DNA of 64,000 nt from Prorocentrum cordatum (lineage: Eukaryota; Sar; Dinophyceae; Prorocentrales; Prorocentraceae). The DNA is taken from contig CAUYUJ010021686.1 of assembly GCA_963575745.1 (NCBI GenBank), positions 51,854-115,853 of the forward strand. Direction: 5' to 3'. The notes beneath the pieces were generated by a model, which saw only the letters and a program-made list of their open reading frames with translations, ran no database searches and was not told the origin of the DNA. Both the position numbers and the translations under genes were made by a program. Shown here piece after piece: positions 20,255-30,594 of the stretch; position 1 is the stretch's first letter; every line of letters begins with the position of its first letter.

Positions 20255-20835
20255 CAGCTTCTTGGGGCCTCTTGGGGGCCGCTTGTGGGCCGCTAGGGGC
20301 CTCTTTTGGGGCCTCGAGGGGCCTCCTCTGGGGGGGCTCCTGGGCTCTCTTGGGGGTCTCTTGGGGCCTCTTGGGGCCTCCTGGGCGCCTCTTGGGGCCG
20401 AGAGCTCCCGTGACGGGTTCCCCTGTGGGTCCCCTCTTGGGGCCGTCTAGCAGCCGTCTCGGGCCGTCTTGGAGCCCTCTTGTGCCGTCTTGGAGCCCCC
20501 TCGGGGGCCTCTTGGGCCGTCTTGGGGCGATCTCGGAGGCCTCTTGGGCTGTCTTGGAGCGTCGGGAAGCCGAAAAGGCGAGAACGCCCAATCCATCAAA
20601 GACCAAAGGGGCATCGATTAATTTTGTCTCTTGGGGTCCTCTGGGGAATGCTCTTGGGGGCCTCTGGGTCCGTCCTGGGGCCATCTTGGGCGTCCCGGAG
20701 CGATCTTGTCGTGTCCTGGAGGCCTCTATAGGACTACAGGACCATCCAGAGGGCCGCTTGGGGGGCCTCTGGGCCGCTCTTGGGGCTCTTGGGAGGCCCT
20801 GAGGGCGGCGCCCAGGAGCAGGGCCATCTCTGCTG
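20255..20835. repeat. Family G ('CTTGGGG') block, copy 3
   Basis: CTCTTGGGG-rich arms flank a unique core at about 20,556-20,650 (GTCGGGAAGCCGAAAAGGCG, then AGAACGCCC and CATCAAAGACC). Equivalent cores occur at 42.55, 56.68 and 58.40 kb, so this is a dispersed repeat with a definable centre and not just low complexity. Confidence 0.8.
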
Positions 20836-21051
20836 GGAGCTTGCGGGGGGACCTGCCCAGGGTACTCGTCGGCCGCGGGCCCCCCAGGGCCGCCCCGCGC
20901 GCGCGAAACAGAAAACATGTTGTTTACCAGTTGCCGGAGATTTCAGCAGAGGGGCTGCGCATTTTTACATTCAGCGCGTCTCGTGCCCTAGGATCGAGGT
21001 GGCGATTTCCTCCTTGAGGCGAACTGCCGAGGGGAATAAAGCTGTTTAGTA

Positions 21052-21118
21052 GAAGTGATGCACGGGAATGATGAGCGTTCCGCTTGACGCCGATTTGTCT
21101 CAAACAATTTTCCACCTG
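21052..21118 (+). repeat. Left split direct repeat A1
   Basis: Begins GAAGTGATGCACGGGAATGA and ends TTTTCCACCTG. It matches 27,095-27,161 over 67 bp with six mismatches and no gap, and marks the left end of the element. Confidence 0.85.
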
Positions 21119-21576
21119 AGGAGGTGGATGGCCGCGCCCGCCGGGGCTTCGCTGGCCAAGTAGGGGCCAGGCTCTTCATTGGTGCTCGGCTGTGTTCTGA
21201 CAGGCGCTGGGCACTTGGCTTGGGCGCGAGAGCAGCGGCGGCGAGTCGACCTGCGTGTGCAAGTTCGAGGGCGCTAGCGTCGACTCGGGCTTGATCTCGC
21301 TGCCGCAACGCCAGCTCGAGGGGTGCGGAAGGAGAACCTCGTCCGCCAGGAGCCCTTCGTGAAGGGCTGGGCCGTTTACGACTGGGTGTTTGTCGGGGTG
21401 CGGGTGGTGCTCGCTTTCTTTTTGGGCCTGCTGGCGCGGGATCTCGCTTCCCTTGCTGTTCTCCGCAGGCCAGATGCCGCCGAAGATGTCGCACAAACTG
21501 AACATCGTGGAGCGCCTAGCTCGTCTGGTCTGGGTGCTCGCCTTCGACGAATTGGCCGATAACTAGTGGCCCGAGC

Positions 21577-22640
21577 GTGTGCCATGGGAGCCCCTTGGGG
21601 GGCACGCGGTGTATCATAGTGACCCACCACCTCGACCTGCACGACGGGGACCTTGAGGAGGCCCTGGGCTTGAGGTCAGTCGGGCCGCGCGGCGGCATCG
21701 GTACGGTCTACGGGAGGCTGCGGCGCACCGACCTGGACGAGTTCGACGGTCGACGGCTGGAGCTTCTTCGGGCCGCCCGCGAGCGTGCGGAGCACACTCG
21801 TGCCCAGGAGGGCCCTGCTGCTCCTGGCGACGCCGGCCCCATGCTTTTGGGCGACGCTGCCGCCGGCGATCCTGCCGGAGCCGGACTTCCACCACTTCCT
21901 GCCCCTGGTGGTCCGCCGGCTCTCGGCGCGGGCGACTCGGGGGATGCCCTTAGGAATGGGGAGGCGACCGAGGCCCGAGACGGCTATGAGATCGACGACC
22001 TCATCTTGAGGGTGGGGGCCAAGGTGGTCTTCGGCGATCGAGGCGTGCCTGAGCTGTCTGCCGGGAGCACGTTGGCGGTGGCGCTGACCGGCACCACGTC
22101 GCGGCCCATGCCACCCGACCACGACGACATCAGGACACTGGCGGTGAAGGTCGACAGCCTCGGAGATCGGAGCAGACCGTTCCCGGGCGCGGCGAACGCG
22201 ATACAGCTCGTGAGCGTCGAGGGCTGGCCTATCGTTGGTCCTCGTACTTGCATGTGGTTGCTCACGCAGTTCGTCAAGCTGAACTTCACCCCGATGCAGA
22301 GGTACCACTAGTGGCGCCAGATCCTCGGCTTGTCTGTTGAGGATACGGAGGTTGACGAACATACCTTTCTCAGCGAGATGCTAGAGGTCGGGTGCCAGAT
22401 CGACCAGGTGTGCCCGCCCAGCCTCGTGTTCTTCGAGATGGTGTGCTGGAGGTACCAGCTGTGGGGGGAGGTTAAGGAAGCCGTGATCCTGAAGGAAAGG
22501 AGGGAGGGCCGGGAGGAGAAACTCCTGGCCGCCGGTGTGGGCCCTGCCAGGGCCGCCTGCAGGAAGGCGCCAACCCCTCTGGTCAGCCGGAACCCAAGAA
22601 GAAGCCCAAGAAGCCGAAGACGGCCCCCGAGGGCGCCGAG
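21577..22640 (+). pseudogene. Gag-like ORF1 of the YR retrotransposon, broken
   Basis: One frame runs from about 21,577 with a single in-frame TAG at 22,309, continuing to about 22,560. It contains GYEIDDLILRVGAKVVFGDR, DDIRTLAVKVDSLGDRSRPF and, across the stop, a conserved stretch (TPMQRYH, WRQILGLSVEDTEVDEHTFL, CQIDQVCPPSLVFFEMVCWR). At about 22,565-22,640 the signal moves to another frame with a basic KKKPKKPKTAP tail, typical of nucleic-acid-binding Gag ends. The identification rests on position (between A1 and RT) and on resemblance to Gag-like frames of dinoflagellate elements that I recall, not on a catalytic motif. Upstream, 21,119-21,576 is the element leader; a short frame with an ATG at 21,470 may be part of ORF1. 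Confidence 0.6.
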
Positions 22641-22730
22641 GGCACGGGCTAGCCCGCGCTCTACATCCCTCTCGGTGGTGACGGCTGGAGCCCCCCGGCC
22701 AGCGCGTCACATTTCTTAGGGGAGGCACCC

Positions 22731-24066
22731 GTGGACTACCCGGAGCTGCAGTTTTGCGCCATGGACATTGTCGACTCGTTTCACGACCTGCTTCCGATCC
22801 CACTGGGTGTTGGGCTGGATTCAGTACTGTATGGCTCGGGCCCGCTCGGGCTGTCACTTGCAGCCCAGCGCCGAAGTGCAAAGCGTGATCGACAGAATCG
22901 CTGGTTGCGAGATGGTCTTCGTAGTTTGAACGCGCTGGGAGGTCAGGGGCGACAAGTTGCTACTAATGCGGCGCTCACAGAGGCCCAGCGCGTCGCTGTG
23001 CGCCGCCCTGCTGGCCTGTATGGTTCGGTGAGTTTCCCAGATCCGCACCATGATACCTATGCTTCGTGGAAGGCGTTACAGGGACTTCGGCAGGGCTACG
23101 CTGAGTCCGAGTCGGAAGGTGGCAGGGCGGTCTACCAGCCAGGGATGATCTCGTTACCCTGTGGAGGTGCTGGCCGGGTCGACCTGGGCTCGATCATGCC
23201 GGAGCCGCTTCTCAAGATGCTGGAGGTTGGCCACGGTTTACTGCGCGAGCCTGCTGAAGTTCAATCCTGGTTCGAATCGCGCAATGATAACTTGCGCTAT
23301 CTCGACCCAAAGCTGGCGCGGAGGGGCTGCGATTTTGGCCGCGCTCTGTCGAGGCGGTTCGACGCGGGCGTGGTGGAGGTAGGCCCTGGGAACGCCTAGG
23401 AGGAGGTTGGCTTATTTTTCGTGCGGCGCAAAGACCACAAGCTTCGCTTGATCGCCGCTGCTCGCGCTGCTAACCTTCACTTCGTCGAGCCTGCCTACGC
23501 GGAGCTCGCTAGCCCGGAGGCCCTCGCCGCTATCGAGTACGACGGGCCCGACATGATAGGGTTCTGCTCTGGGGACGTCGAGTTGTGTCGAGTTGTGCTT
23601 TTAGCAGTATGAGCTGCCTGAGCGGGCGAGGCGGTACTTCACCTTGCCCACGATTAAGGCTCAGTACTTGCCTGCTGCGCGGCGTGGTCGGTTGGGGCTG
23701 GCTCGCGACACTTCAGAGCTCAAGTTCAGGTTCCGCGTCGCGCCGACGGGCTGGGGCTGGGCGGTCCACCTGACACAGCAGGGCCACCTGCACGTCATGG
23801 AGAGCGCTCCAGAGTGGCCGCTGGGTTCTTGACGAGCGGCCCGGCGTTGACCTTCGGCACGACGACGCGAAGGTGCTCTACATCGACAGCTTCGCCGTCG
23901 CCTCCGTCGACCAGGTGCGCGCCGAGGGGGCCGCCTAGGTTATGCGTGAGGCGCTGGCCGAGCTCGGGGTCGTCGGCACCATCGAGGCTTGCGACGGCAG
24001 CAAGGCCGAGCTGCTGGGCTGCGAGCTGGGCCGGACCACTGGCCGATGGCGTATCAAGCCTTAGCG
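22731..24066 (+). pseudogene. Reverse transcriptase domain of the YR retrotransposon
   Basis: This would copy the element RNA into DNA. It is read in three frames. Frame 1 (22,731-23,590) has a linker with LREPAEVQSWFESR and LDPKLARRG, a TAG at 23,397, then GLFFVRRKDHKLRLIAAARA (the fingers/palm entry) and FCSGDVE (motif A region). A tandem 10-bp duplication (GTCGAGTTGT twice, near 23,578-23,597) shifts the frame. Frame 2 has YELPERARRYFTLPTIKAQY and VAPTGWGWAVHLTQ (motif B region), after a TAG. Frame 3 carries motif C as LYIDSFAV at about 23,876, where the usual second Asp is Ser, with TAGs at about 23,936 and 24,062. The enzyme is certainly dead as assembled. Confidence 0.8.
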
Positions 24067-24067
24067 T

Positions 24068-24905
24068 TTGTGGCGGCTCATGGGTGCTCTCGACTACCTG
24101 CTTGGTGCCGAGGGCAGGAAGGTCACAGAGCGCGAGTTTGAGAGCGTCCTGGGGCACATCGTGGCCGCGTGCATGCTGCGGCGAGAGTCGTTAGCCATGT
24201 TGTCCGCCTGCTACACCTTCGCGGAGACCTCTGGCCTGAAGCGCCAGCCGCTGTGGCCCAGCGCTCGACGCGAGCGATTCTGGGTACGCTCGCTGCTGCC
24301 TTGCATCGTCGGCGAGATGGGCAAGGCCTGGTCCTCGACGGTCACCGCCTACGACGCCTCACCTTGGGGCTACGGCGTCGTCGAGACGGAGTGGGAGCCT
24401 GCTGCCGTCGCCAGTCACGGTCGATTATCTGAGCGCGCTCGCTTCCGCGGGCCACTTGCTGCTGCTGGCGCCCCCCGGGATCGCGCCCTGGAGACTGAGG
24501 CGGCGCAGGCTCCGGACGCCGCCCTGATCCTGACCGGCCGGGTGTCGGAGTTCCCCGAGGTCAGCGCGAGGGCCCTGACCAAGGCTACCTGGCGCGTGGT
24601 GGGCTGCGGGCGCTGGAGGAGGCGTGAGGCAATCCACTGCCTCGAGGCCGCCTCTGTCTGCTGGGCCGCGAGGCGCGTAGCTAAGCACGCCCGGCGGCAT
24701 GGCCGGCGCCACCTCGTGCTGGAAGACAACATATCGGTCACCCTTGCACTGGCAAAAGGAAGAGTTCCGGATCATCGTCTGTTGCTTGCCTGCCGAGTCG
24801 TCTTCGCGGTCAGCGTCGCGGCCGACGTCCGGCTGCGCTGTCGGTGGCTACCCTTGGAGTGGAGCCCCAGCGATCAGGCCTCTCGTCGGCATCAGCCGCC
24901 CGGGC
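24068..24905 (+). pseudogene. RNase H domain of the YR retrotransposon
   Basis: Follows RT in the same frame as motif C. The connection begins WRLMGALDYLLGAEGRK and LGHIVAACMLRRESLAMLSA. The RNase H fold then shows its acidic residues in order: Asp in TAYDASPWGYGVV (Asp codon at 24,353), Glu in HCLEAASVCW, Asp in LVLEDNISVTLALAKGR, and the final Asp in WSPSDQASR. This would degrade the RNA strand of the RNA/DNA hybrid. No stop codon interrupts this section, making it the best-preserved part of the element. Confidence 0.85.
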
Positions 24906-25200
24906 TCAAGCACGAGCGTGGGCGCGGGCAGCATGCAGAGGAGGGCGCTGACGGCTCGGTTACCGATTCCGCTGCCCACCTGGAGTTCAGGCTCAGGCCC
25001 AGCCGAAGGGAGAGGCAGTCGATCCCGCTCGGCGCGCCGAGCGACCCGAGGCTCGGACAGCGCAGCGAGGGTGCCCACCTTGGGGCGCTCGGGCTCTGGT
25101 CGGCGGCCGCCGGCCTCGCAGCGCAGGCTTGGGCTGACCGAGCAGCGCGGCGACGTGGAGGTGCGGCGCCGGGTCGAGGGAGAGCGGCAGCTAGTGCTGC

Positions 25201-26166
25201 CCTCGCCTGCCCCGGCTGGCCGCCGAGAAGGCGAGGCTGAAGACTCAGACGATCTACTTAGGCGTGCTGAAGGCCTTGCTCGCCTGGCCCCGCCTGGGCT
25301 GCCTCCTGGATTGGGCGCGCGAGGACTGGGGCGGCGCCCTGGTGGAGTTCGTGGAGTGGCTCTTCGACAAAGGCGGGGCTGCTGCGACTGCGAAGCGAGT
25401 CGGCCCCGCCCTGCTCTGGGGAGATCCTCGCCTTGCTCTGGGATCCTTGCGGACCACCTTCCCGGTCCTGCAGCGGGCGCTGAAGGGCTGGGTCCAGCGA
25501 CGACCCGAGTTCTCGCGGCCTCCGCTGCCCTGGGCGGTGGTGGCCGCTGCGGCCCGAGAGCTGCTCGACCTCGACATGGGCATGGCAGCGCTCGGGATCA
25601 TGATAATGTTCGAAACCAGCGCGCGCCCCTACGAGCTGCTGGCGCTCCTGACCGACCACGTCGTGCTGCCCATCCCGGGCGAGGCGGGGGCCGCCCGCTG
25701 GCTGGCCTTCGTCATCCGGGCGCAGTAAGCGCTGGTGCCGTCCAAGACGAACGCGTTCGACATCAGCGTGCCGCTGGACTTGGGGAGGCAGTGCTGGCTA
25801 GCCCGCTGTGTGGAGGTGGTGGTGCGCCGCCGTGGCCCGGGCACTTCGCTCCTCGGCCTCGCGTGCGCGGAGTTCGCCGCAGCCTTCAAGACGGTCTTGA
25901 AAGGAGTTGGAGCCCCGGTGCTGCAGGGCGCCCTCTACTCGCTCCGCCATGGCGGCGCAAGCCACGACCGGAGCATGGGCGCCGGGTCCTTGGCCGCCGC
26001 GCAGCAGCGCGGCGGGTGGCGCGCGTTCCGGAGCGTCACGCGCTACGAGAAGCACGGCCGCCTGGGCCTCGAGCTGCAGAAGTTGGGGCCAGCGCGCTTG
26101 GCGCTGCTCCGGCAGAGGTCTGTTGGCATCGAGCTCGCCTGCGAGAGGTGCTTCGGGCTGCGCTGA
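25201..26166 (+). pseudogene. Tyrosine recombinase of the YR retrotransposon
   Basis: It would insert the circular cDNA by site-specific recombination. The N-terminal core-binding part starts near EKARLKTQTIYLGVLKALLA. The catalytic residues are readable in order: Arg I in FETSARPYELLALL (codon 25,624), Lys region in PSKTNAFDISVP, Arg II in LYSLRHGGASHD (25,945) followed by His, Trp in RGGWRAF (26,017), and the nucleophile Tyr in TRYEKHGR (26,044). A TAA at 25,726 interrupts the domain between Arg I and the Lys region; otherwise it is in one frame. 24,906-25,200 holds an unclear linker with frame changes. Confidence 0.85.
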
Positions 26167-26910
26167 AGGCGACGCGCGGCGAGCTGCCCAGAGTGCACTT
26201 TGTCGAGTTCTTCTCGGGCTCTGGTGAGCTCAGCTGGCACCTGCGCGTGAGAGGAGAAGCCGTGATAGAATGGGACACAACAAATGTAGAATACTTCGAT
26301 CTGCTCGTCCCTGAGGTGCGGCACGTTCTGCGAGGCTGGATCGTTTCAGAAGTGGTGAAGGCAGCGTGGCTTGGCACGCCGTGCGAAGGATATTCCCGCG
26401 CGCGCAGAGCGCCGCCACATAGCCGAATGCCGAAGGCAATTCGATCTCCGACGCACCCCCTCGGGCTCCCGGGTGTTCGTGGCAATGGCCTTGAGTTCTT
26501 GACTGTCTCTAATCGTCTTGGTGCTATTGCGGGTGAGCTGCAGCGCCTGTGCATCCAGCGCAATATTCCCGGAGGGGGGGGGATCTTTGGCAGAGTTTTC
26601 TGTGGTTTCGGCCTGATCGGGTTTCGCTCTGGAGGTCTGGCCTGCTCGAGGAACGTATTGTAGATTATTGTGCCTGTGGCCGGCCTTTTAGGGGCCGCAC
26701 TCGTTTGCGATTTTGGTGTTGCCGACCCGACCCTGGTTTAAACAATCTGCTCTGTCAAGGGCCTCGGGGTCTCTGTATGTTCACACGTAAACCTCACGTC
26801 GGACCAACAGGCAAAGCTGGTGGGCAATTCCTCACTAAGCTGATGAACGCCTATCCTGCTCTCCTTTGCTCCTTCCTTGCCCCCTCTCTTCACCAAAGTA
26901 GTTCCCTTAA
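26130..26910 (+). pseudogene. C5-methyltransferase-like domain of the YR retrotransposon
   Basis: In a different frame from the recombinase and overlapping its end, the peptide has VEFFSGSGELSWHLR (S-adenosylmethionine-site motif I, at about 26,205), EAVIEWDTTNVEYFDLL (acidic residue after strand 2) and AAWLGTPCEGYSRARR, where Pro-Cys (Cys codon 26,382) matches motif IV of cytosine-5 methyltransferases. A G run near 26,571-26,580 shifts the frame. The C-terminal part then reads VDYCACGRPFRGRTRLRFW and CMFTRKPHVGPTG, ending LMNAYPALLCSFLA. The motif VI Glu-Asn-Pro is not visible where expected and may be lost at the G run. Whether this family methylates DNA is unknown. Other reading: a methyltransferase-fold relic without activity. 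Confidence 0.6.
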
Positions 26911-26993
26911 GGAAGTAACAAGAGCCTGGCAACTTTATAAAAGAGCGATTTTCAATGCAATGCTTGGCGGCGGGATGTTTGGTTTGAAGTTTG

Positions 26994-27089
26994 GAGTTTT
27001 CGAATGATTCGCCGAGGCCTTCAGTAAATAGCAGTGCCTCGCCAGATGTCCTGTGAATCCCCAAGCAAGTCACTCACTAGAAAAAGCGA
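26994..27089 (+). repeat. Split direct repeat B1
   Basis: 96 bp from GAGTTTTCGAATGATTCGCC to AAAAAGCGA, matching 27,215-27,310 with about five mismatches and no gap. Confidence 0.85.
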
Positions 27090-27094
27090 TCATG

Positions 27095-27161
27095 GAAGTG
27101 ATGCACGGGAATGATGAGCGTTCCGCCTGTCGCCGTTTTATCTCAGGCAATTTTCCACCTG
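27095..27161 (+). repeat. Split direct repeat A2
   Basis: 67-bp partner of A1, lying between B1 and B2 as required for PAT/Ngaro-type ends. Confidence 0.85.
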
Positions 27162-27214
27162 CCCAAGGCCAGCCCAGAGCCTCGGAGGAAATTTGTAGTT
27201 AGGTTGAAAGCGCT

Positions 27215-27310
27215 GAGTTTTCGAATGATTCGCCGAGGCCTTCAGTAAATAGCAGTGCCTCGGCAGATGTTCTGTGAAGCCCCAAGCAGGTCACTGACTA
27301 GAAAAAGCGA
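27215..27310 (+). repeat. Split direct repeat B2 (right end)
   Basis: 96-bp partner of B1 and the probable right end of the element. Sequence after AAAAAGCGA differs between B1 and B2, so the boundary is set to within a few bases. Confidence 0.85.
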
Positions 27311-28595
27311 ACAAGTTTTGTTGCGAGCATTGGTGATGACATGAGTCAAGACTGAAGCCACATCATGCAAGGGTGTCGCAAGATGTGTCGATGTCTCAAA
27401 CTTGTGTCGACGCGATGTGCCGCATCGTCAACGGGTGTCGACACGATGCGTCGCATCTCGAACCTGGTTTCGACAACTGGTATCGCATGTTGGGCGTGTG
27501 TTGACAAGATATGTCCTGTCGGAGCAAGCTGTTAACCAGACGTGTCGAGGCCAACATTGTTGATAACAGTGGACGTCCAGGTCCAAACTCAGTGTCATCT
27601 GTATGCGTTGGCCTCAAGCGGCCAACGCGGGCCTTGCTCCTTGCGTGGGCGTCATTTCTGAGGGCAACGACGCGTGTAGTTTTCAAGCTGTCTATACTAG
27701 TGCACGCCATTATATATGGTCTACGTGCTGAGTTTGATTGAGCCCCTGACTTGTTGCACACAATTGTGCGTTTGTGGTTTCATTTTGCGTGGCGCGCCAA
27801 CATGTAAAAGCGGAACCAACAAAACAACATAACGGGCCCCATGCTGCCCCCAAGCGGCACCCATGAGGGTCCCAAGATGCCCCCAGTAGGGCTCCATGTC
27901 AGGTCTGGCCCAGGACAGCGGGAACCAGACCTTCCAAGCGATGCTAAGTTGCCCCCAGGGGGGCCCAGTATGGTTTCGAAGGCCACCGAGGGGCCCCGCG
28001 GAAACCCCCTATGAAGGCCCCGGGAGGGCCCCCCAGGGTCGAAGAATGAGCTAACATAAATGTGCCGAGGGGCCCGATTCGAGGCGAGCCTGGTGCATTT
28101 TTCCGGAATCCGCTTGTTGCCCATCGAGGCTTACGAGGGCTCCAGAAACGGCCCCAGGTAGCGCAGGAGGGGCCCAGAGGTGGTCACAATGAGCCCCCCT
28201 CGCTGCGACCACCCCAAGGCCCCTTTCGGGCCCCTCCTGGAGCTCTCTGGGAGAACTTCCAAGCACTTTTAAACCGTTTTTGAAGAGCACAGCAGGGCCC
28301 CAAGTCGGCCCCAAGAGGGGCCTAAGAAGGACCCACAGATGGTCACAATAACAAGGAGACCCCCTGGAGCCTTTAGGGCCCCTCTCGGGCCCCTCCTGGA
28401 GCCCGAGGGCGTCTGGAGGGAAGTGCTTCGGGCGTGTGGGGGGGGGCTTAAGGCGCGCGCGGGGGGGAGTATTTCGGGCGCGTGGGGGGGGAGCTTAGGG
28501 CGCGCGGGGGGGGCAACGCCGATAATTGTCAATTGCGTAAGAAAGGAACCCCAGTAATTTCCAAACCACGTATCAATGCGTGTCAATAGGTTCAA
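27311..28595. other. Spacer with GTCGACA-like and GGCCCC repeats, no gene
   Basis: 27,380-27,540 repeats TGTCGACACGATGTGTCGCAT-like short units. 27,835-28,505 is rich in GGGCCCC/CCAAGAGGGGCC units, the complement-like counterpart of family G blocks. No gene is recognised. Confidence 0.5.
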
Positions 28596-28597
28596 GA

Positions 28598-28665
28598 TGT
28601 GTCAAGTGTGTGTGTGTGTGCGTGTGTGTGTGAGTGTGTGTGGTGTGTGTGTGTGTGTGTGTGTC
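28598..28665. repeat. (GT)n
   Basis: GT run with a few interruptions (CGTG, GAGTG, GGTG). Confidence 0.95.
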
Positions 28666-29770
28666 ACTGTTGTGTAGCTGTGCCAATTTCGTGAAAACTT
28701 CAAGTTGATTTTGTATCAACGAAAACTCTGGTAATCCAGAAACCACTGATCAGCATCTGTCAACATGATTCAGCGGTGCCGAACTTTGTGTCAACCCCCT
28801 TCCCCCCTGGTAAATCGAATCCCAAACCACCCGCGTAATTCGCAAACCAATATAGGAATTCCCACACCATTCTGGTAATTCCCGGCCCGCCTTCTAGCAA
28901 TTCAATCCCCGAACTTGCCCTGTAATTCCGCACCCGCTGGTAATTCCCAGCCCCCCTTGCTGCCCTGCTGCCTGAACGCAAGCATAGATCGGTCGATGCC
29001 CCGCAGGGCGCACCATCGCCAAGGGGATGCGTCACAGAGGGCGTCCCAAAACCCTTCCCTCCACCTCCAGAGTGCCAGAGTGCCTGAGCTCCCGAACTAA
29101 TGTGCCGAACTGTCTTACACCGTCCCCATGGAAGCCGCTCGCCCCTGGGACCCCCAAGACTCCATATCGCGCAACTCCTGTACCTATACCGTCGCTTCCC
29201 CTCTACCCGCCGTTCTTCCTCTTTCTTCCTTTGTTTCTTTGTCTGTCTGTCTGTATTTCTCTCTCTCTCTCTCTTTCTCTCTTTCTCTCCTCCTCTCTTT
29301 CCCTCCCTCTCTCCCTCCCTCCCCCCTCCCTCCCTCCCTCCCTCTCCCTCTATATATACATATGTCTCTCCTCTATGCTCCTCTATGCTCCTCTCTCTCT
29401 CCGCCTACTCCGTTCGCCTGTCGTCCCCATCATCCCTTCATACTCCCCTTCTTGTCACGGGCTCCCCTTCCTTTCCGCATGCCATTTCCCCTCCCCTTTC
29501 GTTTCCCATTCCTTGTTTCTCCTTCTTGCGCAATCCTCTCGCTCACCCCCGCTCTAATAAATCGCTTGCTCGCCCCCTCACAGCCCCTTCCAATGCATTC
29601 CCACCCGCAGTCCCGGGAAAGAGAACTGAGCTCAAGAAAGCTGCGACAATCGCGACTGGGCTCCCAGGGTCGAAGCGGAGACGCGCTGGGTGCTGATATC
29701 GTATGCAGGGAATGTGATGTTCAGCCAGCAATGTGTCGTTTTTGCAGTTTGTCCAGTCTCATGTCGCGCA
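28666..29770. other. Spacer; GGTAATTCCC units and pyrimidine-rich patch
   Basis: 28,800-28,960 repeats GGTAATTCCCACACC-like units of about 22 bp. 29,215-29,560 is strongly CT-rich with TCTCTCTC and CCCTCCCT runs. No gene is recognised. Confidence 0.5.
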
Positions 29771-29784
29771 ATGCACTTGGCGAC

Positions 29785-30045
29785 GCGTCATTTGACACCT
29801 ACACAAGACTTCAATACGTTCTTCGTCACCGACAGAACAGCGACACATTCGTTGACATCCACAAGCAACAGCAACACATTCTTCGGCACCCACAGCAGCA
29901 CAGCGACACATTCTTCGACACCTGCACATAATAGCAACACGTTCTTCGACACATATGCGCCACCCGCACACAAAACACAGCTGTACTTGCTTCGACGCAT
30001 ACGCACAACAGCAACACGTTTGGTAACGTTCGTCGACACCTAGGC
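29785..30045. repeat. About 33-bp degenerate minisatellite
   Basis: Units with ACATTCTTCGACACC and AGCAACAC landmarks recur seven or eight times. Because the period is near a multiple of three, several frames stay open as Thr/Ser/His-rich peptides. Confidence 0.75.
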
Positions 30046-30280
30046 AAATTGCCAACACGCTGGGACGAGCAAGCACGTATTATCGACATGATTCCAACAC
30101 ATCACGTCCCGAAGCGTTTTTACCCAACAGCGAAGACTGATAGGTTTCTAGTGGTGTCAAAAGAGAGCATCATGATGACTCCTCAGGGGGGTCGGGGCGG
30201 GACCCGGGGCGGCTGCCGCCGAAGCCCAAATCGCTTGGGACATCCTCGCAAAATCGCTCTTGGCGCTCCCAGAACGCCAT

Positions 30281-30594
30281 TCCCGGGCTACATTTTGAAT
30301 GCCCGGAGCCAACTGTAGGCCACTTCGTGCTCTTCGACTTCCCAGAACTCCATTCCCGGGCCACATTTTGGATGCCCGGAGCCAACTGTAGGCCACTTCG
30401 TGCTCTTCGAGTTCCCAGAACTCCATTCCCGGGCCACATTTTGGATGCCCGGAGCCAACTGTAGGCCACTTCGTGTCTTCGAGTTCCCAGAACTCCATTC
30501 CTGGGCATGATTTTGAATGCCCGGAGCCAACTGTAGGCCACTTCGTGTTCTTCGAGTTCCCAGAACTCCATTCCCGGGCCACATTTTGAATGCT
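30281..30594. repeat. 72-73-bp tandem repeat, five copies
   Basis: Units begin at about 30,281, 30,353, 30,426, 30,498 and 30,570 with ATTCCCGGGCCACATTTTG, then GCCCGGAGCCAACTGTAGGC. The fifth is cut short by the GGCTGA array. Confidence 0.9.

Larger units (their letters stand above)
21052..27310 (+). mobile_element. Degenerate tyrosine-recombinase retrotransposon (Ngaro/PAT-like layout)
   Basis: A 6.26-kb element with termini in the order A1 - coding region - B1 - A2 - B2. These split direct repeats are diagnostic of PAT/Ngaro-type YR retrotransposons, which integrate with a recombinase instead of a DDE integrase. A1 and A2 are 67 bp each with about 61 matches; B1 and B2 are 96 bp each with about 91 matches. 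Inside, in order, lie a Gag-like frame, RT, RNase H, tyrosine recombinase and a C5-methyltransferase-like domain. All are on the plus strand and broken by stops and frameshifts, so this copy is dead. The methyltransferase-like domain sits downstream of the recombinase, whereas canonical DIRS elements carry an adenine-type methyltransferase domain upstream of it. Similar proteins are widespread in dinoflagellates (from memory, not searched). Confidence 0.85.

Noticed and set aside
20255-20835. 197- and 228-codon frames on opposite strands (GASWGPLG and GPQEAPRRP types)
   Set aside because: Both derive from the CTTGGGG repeat family and recur wherever that family occurs.
23265-23285. GGTTCGAATCGC resembling a tRNA T-arm
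   Set aside because: It lies inside the retrotransposon coding frame, and no acceptor or anticodon stems can be drawn around it.
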